Source: Verrucomicrobiota bacterium
GTDB lineage: Bacteria > Verrucomicrobiota > Verrucomicrobiia > Limisphaerales > SXTU01
Reading direction: 5' to 3'
NCBI GenBank assembly: GCA_016235545.1
Contig: JACRKB010000028.1
Coordinates: 1-54,766 of the forward strand
DNA: 54,766 nucleotides
Position numbers and translations under genes: made by a program. A model generated the notes under the pieces. It was not told the origin of the DNA. It saw only the letters and a list, made by a program, of their open reading frames with translations, and ran no database searches. Of the stretch, positions 34,847-43,442 are shown in pieces; position 1 is the first letter of the stretch; every line of letters begins with the position of its first letter.

Positions 34847-35723
34847 ACTTCTTGAGCCGCTGCTCGAAGTAGGCCAGGAGCGCGGCCTCGGCCTTTTCCG
34901 CGTCCGCGCCCTTGAAGCCGTGGCCCGCGCCCTCCAGCGTCTGCAACTCCACCGGCACACCGCACGCCGCGAGGCGGTCGCGCATCCAGACCGCCTGCTC
35001 GTAGGCCACGTATTTGTCCTCGGTGCCGTGGAGGATGAGCGTGGGCGCGGCGTTGGGCGTCACCCAGTTCAACGGGCTGGACTGGATGTGCTTCGCGCGC
35101 GCGGTGTCCACGTCGCCGCCCAGCCACATCGGCAGCACGACGTGCGCGTCCACGCTCTTGCCATAGGACTTGGTGAAGTCGCTCGGGCCATAGACGTTCA
35201 CGACGCATGTGACGGCGCTGGAGAAGCCCGGGTTGTCCGTGCCCTCGAAGTCCTTCACGCCCGCCGTCACGCCGAGGAACTGCGCCAAGTGCCCGCCTGC
35301 CGAGCCGCCCGTCACGCCGATGCGTGCGGCATCAATGCCGAGCCTTGCGGCATTCGCGCGGAGCCAGCGCACGGCGGCCTTCGTGTCGTGGACGGCGGCT
35401 GGGAACTGGTGCGCCGGTGCGAGGCGGTAGCTGATGGTCGCCGCCACGAAGCCGCGCTGCGCCAGGGTGAGGCAGAGCTTGTTGTAGCCCTCGCGGCTGC
35501 CCGCGCGGAAGCCGCCACCGTGGATGCACAGCACCGCCGGCAAGTGTCCGCTGCCGCCCTTGGGCCGCGCGAGGTTGAGCTGGAGCTTCGCGCCGCCGGC
35601 GTTGGCGTATTCCACGTCGCGCTCGAAGGTGACGTTGTCAGGGATTGCCAGCTCGGCCCCGTGCGACGATGTGGCGAAGCAGGCGAAGAGAATGGCTGCT
35701 GCAAGTGTGAGGCGTGTGCTCAT
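34845..35723 (-). CDS. Exported alpha/beta hydrolase (esterase/lipase type)
   Basis: A 292-residue protein with a signal peptide (about 1-22, STRLTLAAAILFACFATSSH). The oxyanion motif is HGGG (residues 68-71), the nucleophile elbow is GGSAGG (Ser141), and an Asp (HGTEDKYVAY) and a His (GAGHGFKG) complete a catalytic triad. The features place it in the BD-FAE/HSL-like esterase group, which includes deacetylases of plant polysaccharides. The natural substrate is unknown. The frame extends 75 codons upstream into a CGCAGAG repeat; ATG 35723 at the signal peptide is chosen. Confidence 0.85.
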   Translation of the reverse strand: MSTRLTLAAAILFACFATSSHGAELAIPDNVTFERDVEYANAGGAKLQLNLARPKGGSGHLPAVLCIHGGGFRAGSREGYNKLCLTLAQRGFVAATISYRLAPAHQFPAAVHDTKAAVRWLRANAARLGIDAARIGVTGGSAGGHLAQFLGVTAGVKDFEGTDNPGFSSAVTCVVNVYGPSDFTKSYGKSVDAHVVLPMWLGGDVDTARAKHIQSSPLNWVTPNAAPTLILHGTEDKYVAYEQAVWMRDRLAACGVPVELQTLEGAGHGFKGADAEKAEAALLAYFEQRLKK

Positions 35724-36066
35724 GGTGAAATGTGCGACGAGGCTGCCATCGGTCGTCTCTTCAAGCCAGCCAGATTGTGTCGCACGAAGGCCGCGAAGGG
35801 AGCGAAGGCAACGAGATATCCTTCGTGATCCAGCCGAATCCATGCAGTTGAAATCCGATGGCTTCGCTTCAACGCAGAGGACGCAAAGATGCGCGGAGAA
35901 GCCACCGGCGAAGGACACCAACGGGTGAACACAAACGGTTTCTCCCAACTCTGCGTCCCTCCGCGTCCTCCGCGCCCTCTGCGTTTCAGGAAGCGCGTCT
36001 CCATCTGCATGGATTCAGTTCAGGCTTGCTGTCCTTCGACAACTTCGCGGCCTTCGCGCGACACCT
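35724..36066. other. Intergenic region with a nested foldback
   Basis: Between the esterase start and the ceramidase-like stop lies CGCAGAG foldback copy 3, itself flanked by GCGAAGG-type repeats. No gene was found. Confidence 0.6.
35781..36062. repeat. CGCAGAG foldback element, copy 3, nested in a GCGAAGG foldback
   Basis: The inner part (35833-36023) repeats copy 1: GCCGAATCCATGCAGTTGAA, AACGCAGAGGACGCAAAGAT, AGAAGCCACCGGCGAAGGAC, then CTCTGCGTCCC and TCTGCATGGATTC. The outer part has 9-nt-spaced units (CACGAAGGC, CGCGAAGGG, AGCGAAGGC) at 35782-35808 that pair loosely with TCCTTCGACAACTTCGCGGC and CTTCGCGCG at 36031-36060. Confidence 0.8.
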
Positions 36067-37446
36067 TCAGCGTGCGAACGCCTTGGGCATGAGCGTCTGC
36101 ACCGCGTCCATGATGCGCGTCTCCTGCGTGCCGTCGAAGCGGGCCGGGCGGTTGTAATAGACCATCGCGCCCGCAGCCTCGTAGCCGCCCTCGTCCCACA
36201 CTCGGCGCGAGGGGATGTAGCAAGGCACGTCGTTCGCGTAGCTGTTGACCCAGACGCGCGTCCCATCGAACTCCCTCTTGATGCGCAGCCCATAGTCCAC
36301 GACGACTTCGCCAGGCAGGAAGACCATCGCGAGGTCGGGGCCGAAGTTCCAGACCTGCACGAGATACGGTAGGCGGTCGGCTATCGTTTCCCCCTTGTCC
36401 AGCTTGGCGAGGGCGAACTGCGCGCGCAGGCCGTCGGCTCCGGGTTTCTTCGCCGCGGCCTCCCACTCGGCACGCGTGGGCAGCTTGTCGAAGGGCAGCT
36501 CGATGCGCTTGGTCACGCCGGAAAGCGGGCTGTTCAGCTCGGTGAACTTGCCCTCCTTCAAGAGCCGGGCCACCTCGTCGGCGAGCGACTGGCCGTGTTT
36601 GTCCGCGAGTTCGTAGGTGCCACGCGGATTCGGATTCTGGTCCGCGCCGCAGCCGATGGCGGTGAGGGCGATGACGCCGGGGTGCGCCCTCTCGATGGCG
36701 AGCTGCGCGCAGCCGGCCCAGTCCGCGTGCATCTTGTTGAAGCCCGTGGTCGTGCAGTGGCAGGCGTAGCTGGCCAGCACGGCGCGCAGTTTTCCGTCCG
36801 GCGAAGTCACGCGCAGCAGCGGCAGCTCGTGGTCCACGGGGCCCGCGGGGTTGGGGGCGTTCTGGTAGCCGGTGGGCGTGGGCTTGCGGCGGTTGGAGGC
36901 GAACTTCACCTCGCCCTTCGACCACGCGAGCGACGCGGGCTGGCGGTCCGACAACGCGGCGAGGGCGACCTGCTCCAGCTTGTCGGTGAACTCGCCCGTG
37001 TAGCGGTCGATGTTCCGCTGGTGCTCCGGCGGGATGGGCACGCCAAAGATCGTGGGCAGCACGCCGTTGAGCATCGGCGCGGAGTGCGTGTGGCTGGAGC
37101 AAATGGCCAGCCGCTCGCTGATGACACCACGCCAGGCCAGTCGCCTGACCAGCTCGGTGCGAATCCATTCGGGCACGCCGCAGTTGTCCACCGTGATGAG
37201 CACCGCGGGCTTCTCCGTCACGTCGCCGATGGCCAGCGCCTTGGCGCGGATGCGTTGCACGATGCCCTCGGACTCGGCACGCCGTCCACCGTAGCCGTTC
37301 AGGCGGACCGGGTAGTCAGGCGTGATGTCCACCTGCGCGACGCCGACGAGGCGCGTGGAACTGGAGGCCGTCGGCGGGTGGGCGCAGGCAGCGAGGCAGG
37401 CGAGCAGGCAGGCGGCTGCGAGGCGGAGGAACAGGCGGCGGAACAT
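36067..37446 (-). CDS. Neutral/alkaline ceramidase-like lipoprotein
   Basis: The 459-residue protein starts with a lipoprotein signal peptide ending in a CLAAC lipobox. The enzyme core shows neutral-ceramidase-type blocks: VDITPDYPVRLNGYGGRRAE near the start, ICSSHTHSAPMLNG (metal-binding His), SYACHCTTTGFNKMHADWAG, and IGCGADQNPNPRGTYELADK. The C-terminal domain of true ceramidases appears shortened, so the substrate may not be ceramide. Many environmental bacteria carry such proteins as exported amidases of unknown role. ATG 37446 begins the signal peptide and is preceded by CTCGCGCC. Confidence 0.78.
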   Translation of the reverse strand: MFRRLFLRLAAACLLACLAACAHPPTASSSTRLVGVAQVDITPDYPVRLNGYGGRRAESEGIVQRIRAKALAIGDVTEKPAVLITVDNCGVPEWIRTELVRRLAWRGVISERLAICSSHTHSAPMLNGVLPTIFGVPIPPEHQRNIDRYTGEFTDKLEQVALAALSDRQPASLAWSKGEVKFASNRRKPTPTGYQNAPNPAGPVDHELPLLRVTSPDGKLRAVLASYACHCTTTGFNKMHADWAGCAQLAIERAHPGVIALTAIGCGADQNPNPRGTYELADKHGQSLADEVARLLKEGKFTELNSPLSGVTKRIELPFDKLPTRAEWEAAAKKPGADGLRAQFALAKLDKGETIADRLPYLVQVWNFGPDLAMVFLPGEVVVDYGLRIKREFDGTRVWVNSYANDVPCYIPSRRVWDEGGYEAAGAMVYYNRPARFDGTQETRIMDAVQTLMPKAFAR

Positions 37447-37482
37447 GGCGCGAGTGTCGGCAGGACTGGTGCGAGTTGTCAA
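37447..37482 (-). promoter_or_regulatory. Putative leaderless promoter of the ceramidase-like gene
   Basis: On the minus strand a consensus -35 box TTGACA (37482-37477) is followed by 18 nt, GACACT (37458-37453), CGCGCC and ATG. The arrangement matches the one before the sulfatase gene (TTGAAT, 17 nt, CACACT, CGCGCC, ATG). Transcription would start at or beside the start codon. Confidence 0.45.
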
Positions 37483-37699
37483 CCGAGCCAATCTCTGTGG
37501 AAGATTCCCACCCCCTCACCCGATTGGTGCACCCCAATTTCTTTCCAGGTTGCAAACCTTCGGAGCCAGATCCGCTCTTGCCAGATTTCGTGGCGATGGT
37601 CCGATGGCAGCCGTGGTTTTCAACCCGCAGACCTTGCGCGCAGCTTGCAAGGCGCCATGCCCACGCCGCTCCACCCGGTGCCACGTCAAGCCGCCAGCT

Positions 37700-39034
<1,335 letters not shown>

Positions 39035-39041
39035 TGCGGCT

Positions 39042-39076
39042 AGGAGAAAGGAAAAAGGCGAAAGGCAAAAGGGGAA
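39042..39076. repeat. Five perfect-period AGGNNAA heptamers
   Basis: AGGAGAA, AGGAAAA, AGGCGAA, AGGCAAA and AGGGGAA follow without interruption, 8 bp upstream of the purB ATG. Only two of seven positions vary. On the minus strand this is a pyrimidine-rich leader and it contains no Shine-Dalgarno sequence. Confidence 0.9.
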
Positions 39077-39150
39077 TCCACTGGCGGGCGGGCGATGGAA
39101 ATATTCCGCCCGGACAGCGGATGTCCCACCCGCGCCGCGATACTGTCGGC

Positions 39151-39375
39151 ATGAAACAACTCCTCTCGACATGGGCCAACACCGGTGAAGTGCTGGCAAA
39201 CTTCGGCGCGGCAACTCTGCGCCGGCACCGCGACGGACGCTGCGAACTCCATGGCGGAACGCACGCCGACCGACTCGCCGCGCAGGAATGGGCCTCGCTC
39301 TTCCAGCACGACGCGGTGTTTTCCCGCCATCCTGACACGCGAGGCGCTTGTGCTGCCCATCCGCCAGCGCGGTGA
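39151..39375 (+). CDS. Small hypothetical protein
   Basis: A 74-residue reading frame starting MKQLLSTWANTGEVLANFGA, then AATLRRHRDGRCELHGGTHA and DRLAAQEWASLFQHDAVF. It has a mixed alpha/beta pattern with a GRCELHGG turn. The first two thirds look protein-like. The end (SRHPDTRGACAAHPPAR) is less convincing and a frameshift near the end is possible. It is divergent from purB with 116 bp between starts. No family was recognised. Confidence 0.45.
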   Translation: MKQLLSTWANTGEVLANFGAATLRRHRDGRCELHGGTHADRLAAQEWASLFQHDAVFSRHPDTRGACAAHPPAR

Positions 39376-39824
39376 GCGCGCGAGTCGGCCCGCTGGAATT
39401 GCTGGTTCTCCGCTGTCTTGAGAAACCTGTTGGCTGGAAGCGATTCTCCCTCTCCTCCATCCGATGGGGGAGAAGGCCGGGGAGAGGAGGCTCATCTGTC
39501 GTGGTGTGATCAAAGCCGGAGAGGTCTGTGCGTCCAAACTGGAACACTGGGGGCGATCGGGCTGTTTTGCTTGAGCCATTCTGTGCCGGGCGCGCAAGGT
39601 GCCCCTGTTTCAGCAGAGGATAGGGCTCTGAGGGGACGCAAAGATGCGCTCAGAAACCACTGGCAAGGGACACAAAATCGTCAACACAGACTGTCTGCCT
39701 CAAACGCTGCGTTCCTCCGTGTCCTCTGCCTCTCCGTGTAAAAGCGACCTCGTCTCCAATAGGATCAGCCCAGCTTGCTGAAAACTGACTTTGGACGGCA
39801 GGCGAGGCACGCCCGCACCACCGT
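39376..39824. other. Intergenic region with a diverged CGCAGAG core
   Basis: It holds a diverged CGCAGAG-family element (39624-39762) downstream of the oxidase-like operon. The rest shows no gene; a short purine-rich run (GGGGGAGAAGGCCGGGGAGA, about 39467-39486) is the only other notable sequence. Confidence 0.5.
39624..39762. repeat. CGCAGAG foldback element, diverged copy 4
   Basis: The core reads GGGGACGCAAAGATGCGCTC, AGAAACCACTGGCAAGGGAC and CTGTCTGCCTCAAACGCTGC, corresponding block by block to copy 1, and ends CTCTCCGTGTAAAAGCGACC. The outer GAATCCATG arms are missing. Confidence 0.75.
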
Positions 39825-40439
39825 TCAGGGAACCGGCTCCAACGACTCGACTCGCCACTTCTGGGAACCCATCGCCGCTGTGCCGTCGCGAATGGCCTTC
39901 ACCTGCTGCGGCGTGACGAAGGCGGCGCTGTTGCCCCACTCCGCGTTGCCACGGATGAACGTGGCGATGGCCGCAATGTCATCGTCGGAATACACATCCC
40001 GGAACGCGAGCATCGCGGGGTTGTCGTAGGTGATGTCCTTGACCTTGATGGGGCCTTCGACGGCATTGAGCATGATGCGAATCAGGCGGTCGGGCTTCTC
40101 GCGCACCACCCATTCGGAGCCGGCCAGCGGGGGGAAGTTCAGCGCGGCGGAGCCAAGTCCGGTGGCCTGATGGCAACCCACACAGCCCGCGGCGTAAAGC
40201 TGCGCGCCACGCTTATAAGACTTCACCGCCGGCGGATCATCCGTCTGCGGCGGCAGCGTTCTCATCCCGGCTTGGAAGACATCCGCTCGGAACGCCCCGC
40301 CGGTGCTCTCCACATGGAGGAAGCAGCCAAAGAGCAGGACAACCAGCAGGACGAAGGGCCACGCGCTTCCGCCCCCGGCGGCAATCGTCGGCTCGGTCTC
40401 GGCGCTCTCGGTCTCGGGCTTTTTCGTTTTCTGGCTCAT
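39825..40439 (-). CDS. Membrane-anchored monoheme cytochrome c (third subunit of cbb3-like trio)
   Basis: A 204-residue protein: cytoplasmic acidic head (MSQKTKKPETESAETEPT), one transmembrane helix (AWPFVLLVVLLFGCFLHVES) and a periplasmic cytochrome c domain with heme site CVGCH (about 91-95) and a likely Met ligand in YDNPAMLAFRD. It is last in the ACIII operon, overlapping the CcoO-like gene by 4 bp. Position and size suggest the role of CcoP in cbb3 oxidases, but there is one heme instead of two. Electron transfer to or from ACIII is inferred from operon membership. Confidence 0.8.
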   Translation of the reverse strand: MSQKTKKPETESAETEPTIAAGGGSAWPFVLLVVLLFGCFLHVESTGGAFRADVFQAGMRTLPPQTDDPPAVKSYKRGAQLYAAGCVGCHQATGLGSAALNFPPLAGSEWVVREKPDRLIRIMLNAVEGPIKVKDITYDNPAMLAFRDVYSDDDIAAIATFIRGNAEWGNSAAFVTPQQVKAIRDGTAAMGSQKWRVESLEPVP

Positions 40440-41524
40440 GGCTTCGCGGGAGCGTTCGCGCCTGCGGGCGCAGCGGGCTTGGCCACGGCGGGCGTGGGCG
40501 CTTCCGGCAGGCTGACATCTGCGCGCTGGGTCATCAAGTAGGCGACGAGCGCGTGCGCGTTGTGCCTTGGATAGACGGACGGCAGCGGCTCGCGGGCTGG
40601 TCGGATCGAAGGCTTGTTCGTGTCAAAGAGATAGCTGGCTGACGGACAGGTCGAGTCCTTCGCGAGCAGGCGCGGATTGTAGAGGTGGACCAGCAAGCGA
40701 TGCTCAAGCTCATCTGTGGTGTTCGTGGTCGCAAACTTCCACGGCGCGGCGAACTTCTCCGGCGCGCGCGTGCCGATGCTGGCGAGGTCGGGGCCGATGC
40801 GCACACTGCCCAGCAGCACGGGCGAGTCGTTGACGAAGTCGCGGGCCACGCTGCGGCGCGCGCCCCACCCGCGCTCGATGTCGGGGCCGAGATTGTAGAT
40901 GACCAGCTCGGCTTTGGCACCGGTGTCGGTGAGAAGCTTGACGACGCGCTCGGCGGCGTCTGGGCCGGCTTTGACCAGGATTTCCGCCGGAAGCTTGACG
41001 GCCAGATCGTTGACCGTGGAACCGGATGCCGGCCGGACAATGGCAGACTTGTCGTCAGCATGCTTCAGGAGCGCGAGGTCTTTTGTGAACTGGGCGAGCC
41101 TGGGCGCGAGATTCGTGTCGCCCGCCAGCGCCGGCGGGGGGGTGACGTTCTTGATGCCGAGGTCGGGACGAGCTTTCGCGAGCGCGATGAGCAGGTCGAG
41201 GTTGACGAGGTTGGTCGTGCCGCTCGCTGGCAGCGAGAGGTTGATGGTGCTGGCGTTGGAGCCGATGTCGTTGAGCCGGGCGCCGAAGAGCAGCGCCTCC
41301 TGCCGCACCTGCCGCGTGTGACACTGGCTGCAGCCAAGCGAGCGATAGACCTCCGCACCCTGCGCGGCGAGACCGGGACGGACGGCGGGGTGAACGTCCG
41401 AGGTGTTCGGAATGGGCGCAGGGGCCAGCGCGCCGAGCTGAAGCTGCGGGGCCATGACCAGCGCCGCCCACGAGCAGGCAAGGGAGAAGAGAGCGCCCGC
41501 GCCAATGATGGGGCCGTGTCTCAT
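40436..41524 (-). CDS. CcoO-like monoheme cytochrome c subunit, divergent
   Basis: A 362-residue membrane-anchored cytochrome c with one N-terminal helix (IIGAGALFSLACSWAALVMA). The heme site CSQCH (Cys65, Cys68, His69) lies in the CcoO-type context YRSLGCSQCHTRQVR. CcoO motifs return only at about 212-300 (GPDIERGWGARRSVARDF, SPVLLGSVRIGPDLASIGTR, HLYNPRLLAKDSTCPSASYL). The intervening about 130 residues are extra compared with standard CcoO. Where CcoO has the axial Met of a MP motif, this protein has Cys293 (TCPS), so heme ligation may differ. The tail is Ala/Pro-rich. It overlaps both neighbours by 4 bp. Confidence 0.8.
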   Translation of the reverse strand: MRHGPIIGAGALFSLACSWAALVMAPQLQLGALAPAPIPNTSDVHPAVRPGLAAQGAEVYRSLGCSQCHTRQVRQEALLFGARLNDIGSNASTINLSLPASGTTNLVNLDLLIALAKARPDLGIKNVTPPPALAGDTNLAPRLAQFTKDLALLKHADDKSAIVRPASGSTVNDLAVKLPAEILVKAGPDAAERVVKLLTDTGAKAELVIYNLGPDIERGWGARRSVARDFVNDSPVLLGSVRIGPDLASIGTRAPEKFAAPWKFATTNTTDELEHRLLVHLYNPRLLAKDSTCPSASYLFDTNKPSIRPAREPLPSVYPRHNAHALVAYLMTQRADVSLPEAPTPAVAKPAAPAGANAPAKP

Positions 41525-42936
41525 CGAGCACCTCCACAGCAGGCGGCGCAGCAGCGGCGCAGCGCGAGGGCAAAGTTCGCGAGGAACGCGAGCGCCGCGA
41601 GCGCCAGCGCGCCGTAGCCGACGGTGACGAGCTTGAGGTTGCTGGCAATTCCCGTGACCGCACTTTCAAGGAACTTGCTCTCCGCGCTGCCGTTGACCAC
41701 GCCTTGCTTGAAGCCCGCGAGTGTGAAGCCGATGCCGATGGCGAGCACGCCCAGCAACGACGCCCAGAACGCGAGGTCCGCAAGACCGTCCGAGGGCATC
41801 TCATCCTCACCGGTCGTGAGACGTGGGACGATGTGGTGCAGCGCGCCCAGGGCCGCGAGGCCGAACACGCCGAGCACCACGATGTCCGTGCGGGCGGTCG
41901 CGAAGAAGGTGAACTGCGTGAAGTGCCCGCCGAAGACCGCCGTGCGGAGGGTCACGCCGAGCAGCAGAATGGCCGCGACCAGCAGGAAGCGGAAGGTGGC
42001 GTTGCTTTTCCACGTCTCGGCAATTTTCCCCTCGGCAGTCTGCCACAGGCAGACGAGCAGCGCGATGACCGGGACGAGGACGAGCACGTTGGCTGCGCCG
42101 CTGACGGCTGGAATCCACGCTGGCACCGCCGCGAGCTGCGAGAGGCCGCCCCAGCCGCCGATGAGCAGCAGCAGCCAGAAGCCCGTCTGCGCGAGGCCCG
42201 GATTGGCGAGCGGACGCTTCACGGTCTTTGGCACGAAATAAAAGAGCACCGCGAGCGCGAAGCCAGTCAGGACGATTTGCAGCAGGTTGTTCGCGAACCA
42301 GCCGGCGACGATGGCCTGCACGACGCCGGGCACCTGCCAGCCAAGCAGCAGGCCCTGCGCGGTGGATAGAATCCATGGAAACCACAGCAGCGCCGCGAGC
42401 ACGAACCAGAGCGAGACATAGAGGTCGCGCTCGGTGCGGCGATGCAGCGTGACGAGCGCCCACGCGCCAACCAGCGCGTAGGAGGCAAAGAGGGGCAGCG
42501 CGGCGTAGAGCGGGAACTCAAGCAGGTCGAAGCCCGTGGCGTCGCCCGCGAGGATGCCGATGACGCCGACAGTCACGGCGATGTTCCAAAACATCCCCGC
42601 GATGAAAAGGCCGAGCGTGTTTGTGAGCGTCACGCGGCCGAGGCGCGCGATGAGCCAGAGCGAGAGGCCGAAGGCGGCCTGCAGCGCGAAGCCGTAGGTG
42701 AGGGCGTTGACGGCTGCGGGGCGGAGGCGTCCGTAGGTGACCCACGGGCAGCCTTCCATGAAGGTGGGGTTGTAGAGCTGGATGCTGGCGAGCAGCGCGA
42801 GCACCGCGCCGACAGCGAGCCATTTCACACCGCTGAAAGCAAGGAACAGCACCGGCAGCCGGCACGACGCCTCGACCTCCGCGACGGAGGGCGCGGTGGT
42901 GCAGGCGGTCTGGCTGCTGAGTTGGGCGGTCGTCAT
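41521..42936 (-). CDS. CcoN-like heme-copper oxidase subunit I lacking all metal ligands
   Basis: A 471-residue protein with about 12 helices that aligns by eye with cbb3 subunit I. It keeps TYGRLRPAAVNALTYGF (CcoN: RPxHTNA), WFPWILSTAQ, VPGVVQAIVAGWFANNLL (CcoN: WWYxHN), YFVPKTVKRPL, VPAWI and GALHHIVPRL. In each place where cbb3 oxidases carry a metal-binding His it has another residue: Ala75 for the low-spin heme, Asn216 for CuB, Ser266-Gln267 for the other CuB pair, and no His at all between 338 and 367 where the two helix-X heme ligands belong. Only four His occur in total. It therefore cannot bind the usual heme b, heme b3 or CuB. A scaffold or quinone/electron-relay role in an ACIII complex is inferred. 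A 4-bp overlap with the CcoO-like gene shows co-translation. Confidence 0.8.
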   Translation of the reverse strand: MTTAQLSSQTACTTAPSVAEVEASCRLPVLFLAFSGVKWLAVGAVLALLASIQLYNPTFMEGCPWVTYGRLRPAAVNALTYGFALQAAFGLSLWLIARLGRVTLTNTLGLFIAGMFWNIAVTVGVIGILAGDATGFDLLEFPLYAALPLFASYALVGAWALVTLHRRTERDLYVSLWFVLAALLWFPWILSTAQGLLLGWQVPGVVQAIVAGWFANNLLQIVLTGFALAVLFYFVPKTVKRPLANPGLAQTGFWLLLLIGGWGGLSQLAAVPAWIPAVSGAANVLVLVPVIALLVCLWQTAEGKIAETWKSNATFRFLLVAAILLLGVTLRTAVFGGHFTQFTFFATARTDIVVLGVFGLAALGALHHIVPRLTTGEDEMPSDGLADLAFWASLLGVLAIGIGFTLAGFKQGVVNGSAESKFLESAVTGIASNLKLVTVGYGALALAALAFLANFALALRRCCAACCGGAR

Positions 42937-42950
42937 TGCGGCTGCGGGGG

Positions 42951-43015
42951 GGATTAAGATTATGAGTAAGATTAAGAGGGGGAAGCGGTGGTGCTCTTAC
43001 TCATAATCTTAATCC
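42951..43015. repeat. Perfect 21-bp inverted repeat within the ACIII operon
   Basis: Positions 42951-42971 and 42995-43015 are exact reverse complements. The left side steps as GGATTAA, GATTATG, AGTAAGA, TTAAGAG, again a 7-nt rhythm. It lies in the 92-bp gap between the Cys-rich protein gene and the CcoN-like gene and could attenuate transcription into the cbb3-like trio. Confidence 0.85.
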
Positions 43016-43028
43016 CTCTCCGTTCTTC

Positions 43029-43430
43029 TCACTCAAACGCGCTCGGCTTCTCCGGCGCCTTCGGCGGCGGGGCGGTGATTTTCTCGACGCGTGCGACGAA
43101 GGCGGCCCGGCTCGCGGCGGCGTTCTCGTAATCCTTCAAAGTCAGTTGCATCGCCGCCGTGACAGGGATGCGATAGACGCCCTTCGCCTTGTCGAGCAGC
43201 GCGGCGGTGCCCAACTCCTGCGCGGTGGTCTGGCGGATTTCGGACTGCGCCTTGGAGCGCTCTTTCGCGCGCGCATCGCGGGCGGCTTGGGCTCCGGTCT
43301 CGGTGTAGCTCTTGAGCATCGCGTTGAGGCCGACGCCCAGGAGGATGACGACGAGCGCGCCGAGGAAGTAGGCGGCCTTCGTGCGGCAGGCCGGAGTGCA
43401 GCAGGAGTCTTGAGATTCGGGGCAGCTCAT
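43029..43430 (-). CDS. Small Cys-rich membrane-anchored protein in the ACIII operon
   Basis: A 133-residue protein: N-terminal Cys cluster (MSCPESQDSCCTPAC; Cys3, 10, 11, 15), one transmembrane helix (AAYFLGALVVILLGVGLNAM), and a charged helical periplasmic part ending in a Pro-rich tail (APPPKAPEKPSAFE). The middle has YRIPVTAAMQLTLKDYENA, reminiscent of small periplasmic oxidase accessory regions (GIYRIPVEEAM-type). The gene is 12 bp after actF and 92 bp before the CcoN-like gene. Metal delivery or assembly is conceivable given the cysteines, but not shown. Confidence 0.65.
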   Translation of the reverse strand: MSCPESQDSCCTPACRTKAAYFLGALVVILLGVGLNAMLKSYTETGAQAARDARAKERSKAQSEIRQTTAQELGTAALLDKAKGVYRIPVTAAMQLTLKDYENAAASRAAFVARVEKITAPPPKAPEKPSAFE

Positions 43431-43442
43431 CGTGGGTGCAGG

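Noticed and set aside
35724-35948. Extension of the esterase frame by 75 codons
   Set aside because: It reads through a CGCAGAG foldback; similar spurious extensions occur wherever this repeat lies next to a gene.
39035-39547. Extension of the adenylosuccinate lyase frame by 171 codons
   Set aside because: The added sequence includes the AGGNNAA heptamers and the antisense of another small frame, while purB proteins normally begin at the chosen ATG.
41521-42936. Calling this gene a functional cbb3 cytochrome oxidase subunit I
   Set aside because: All canonical metal-binding histidines are absent, so oxygen reduction by the known mechanism is not possible.
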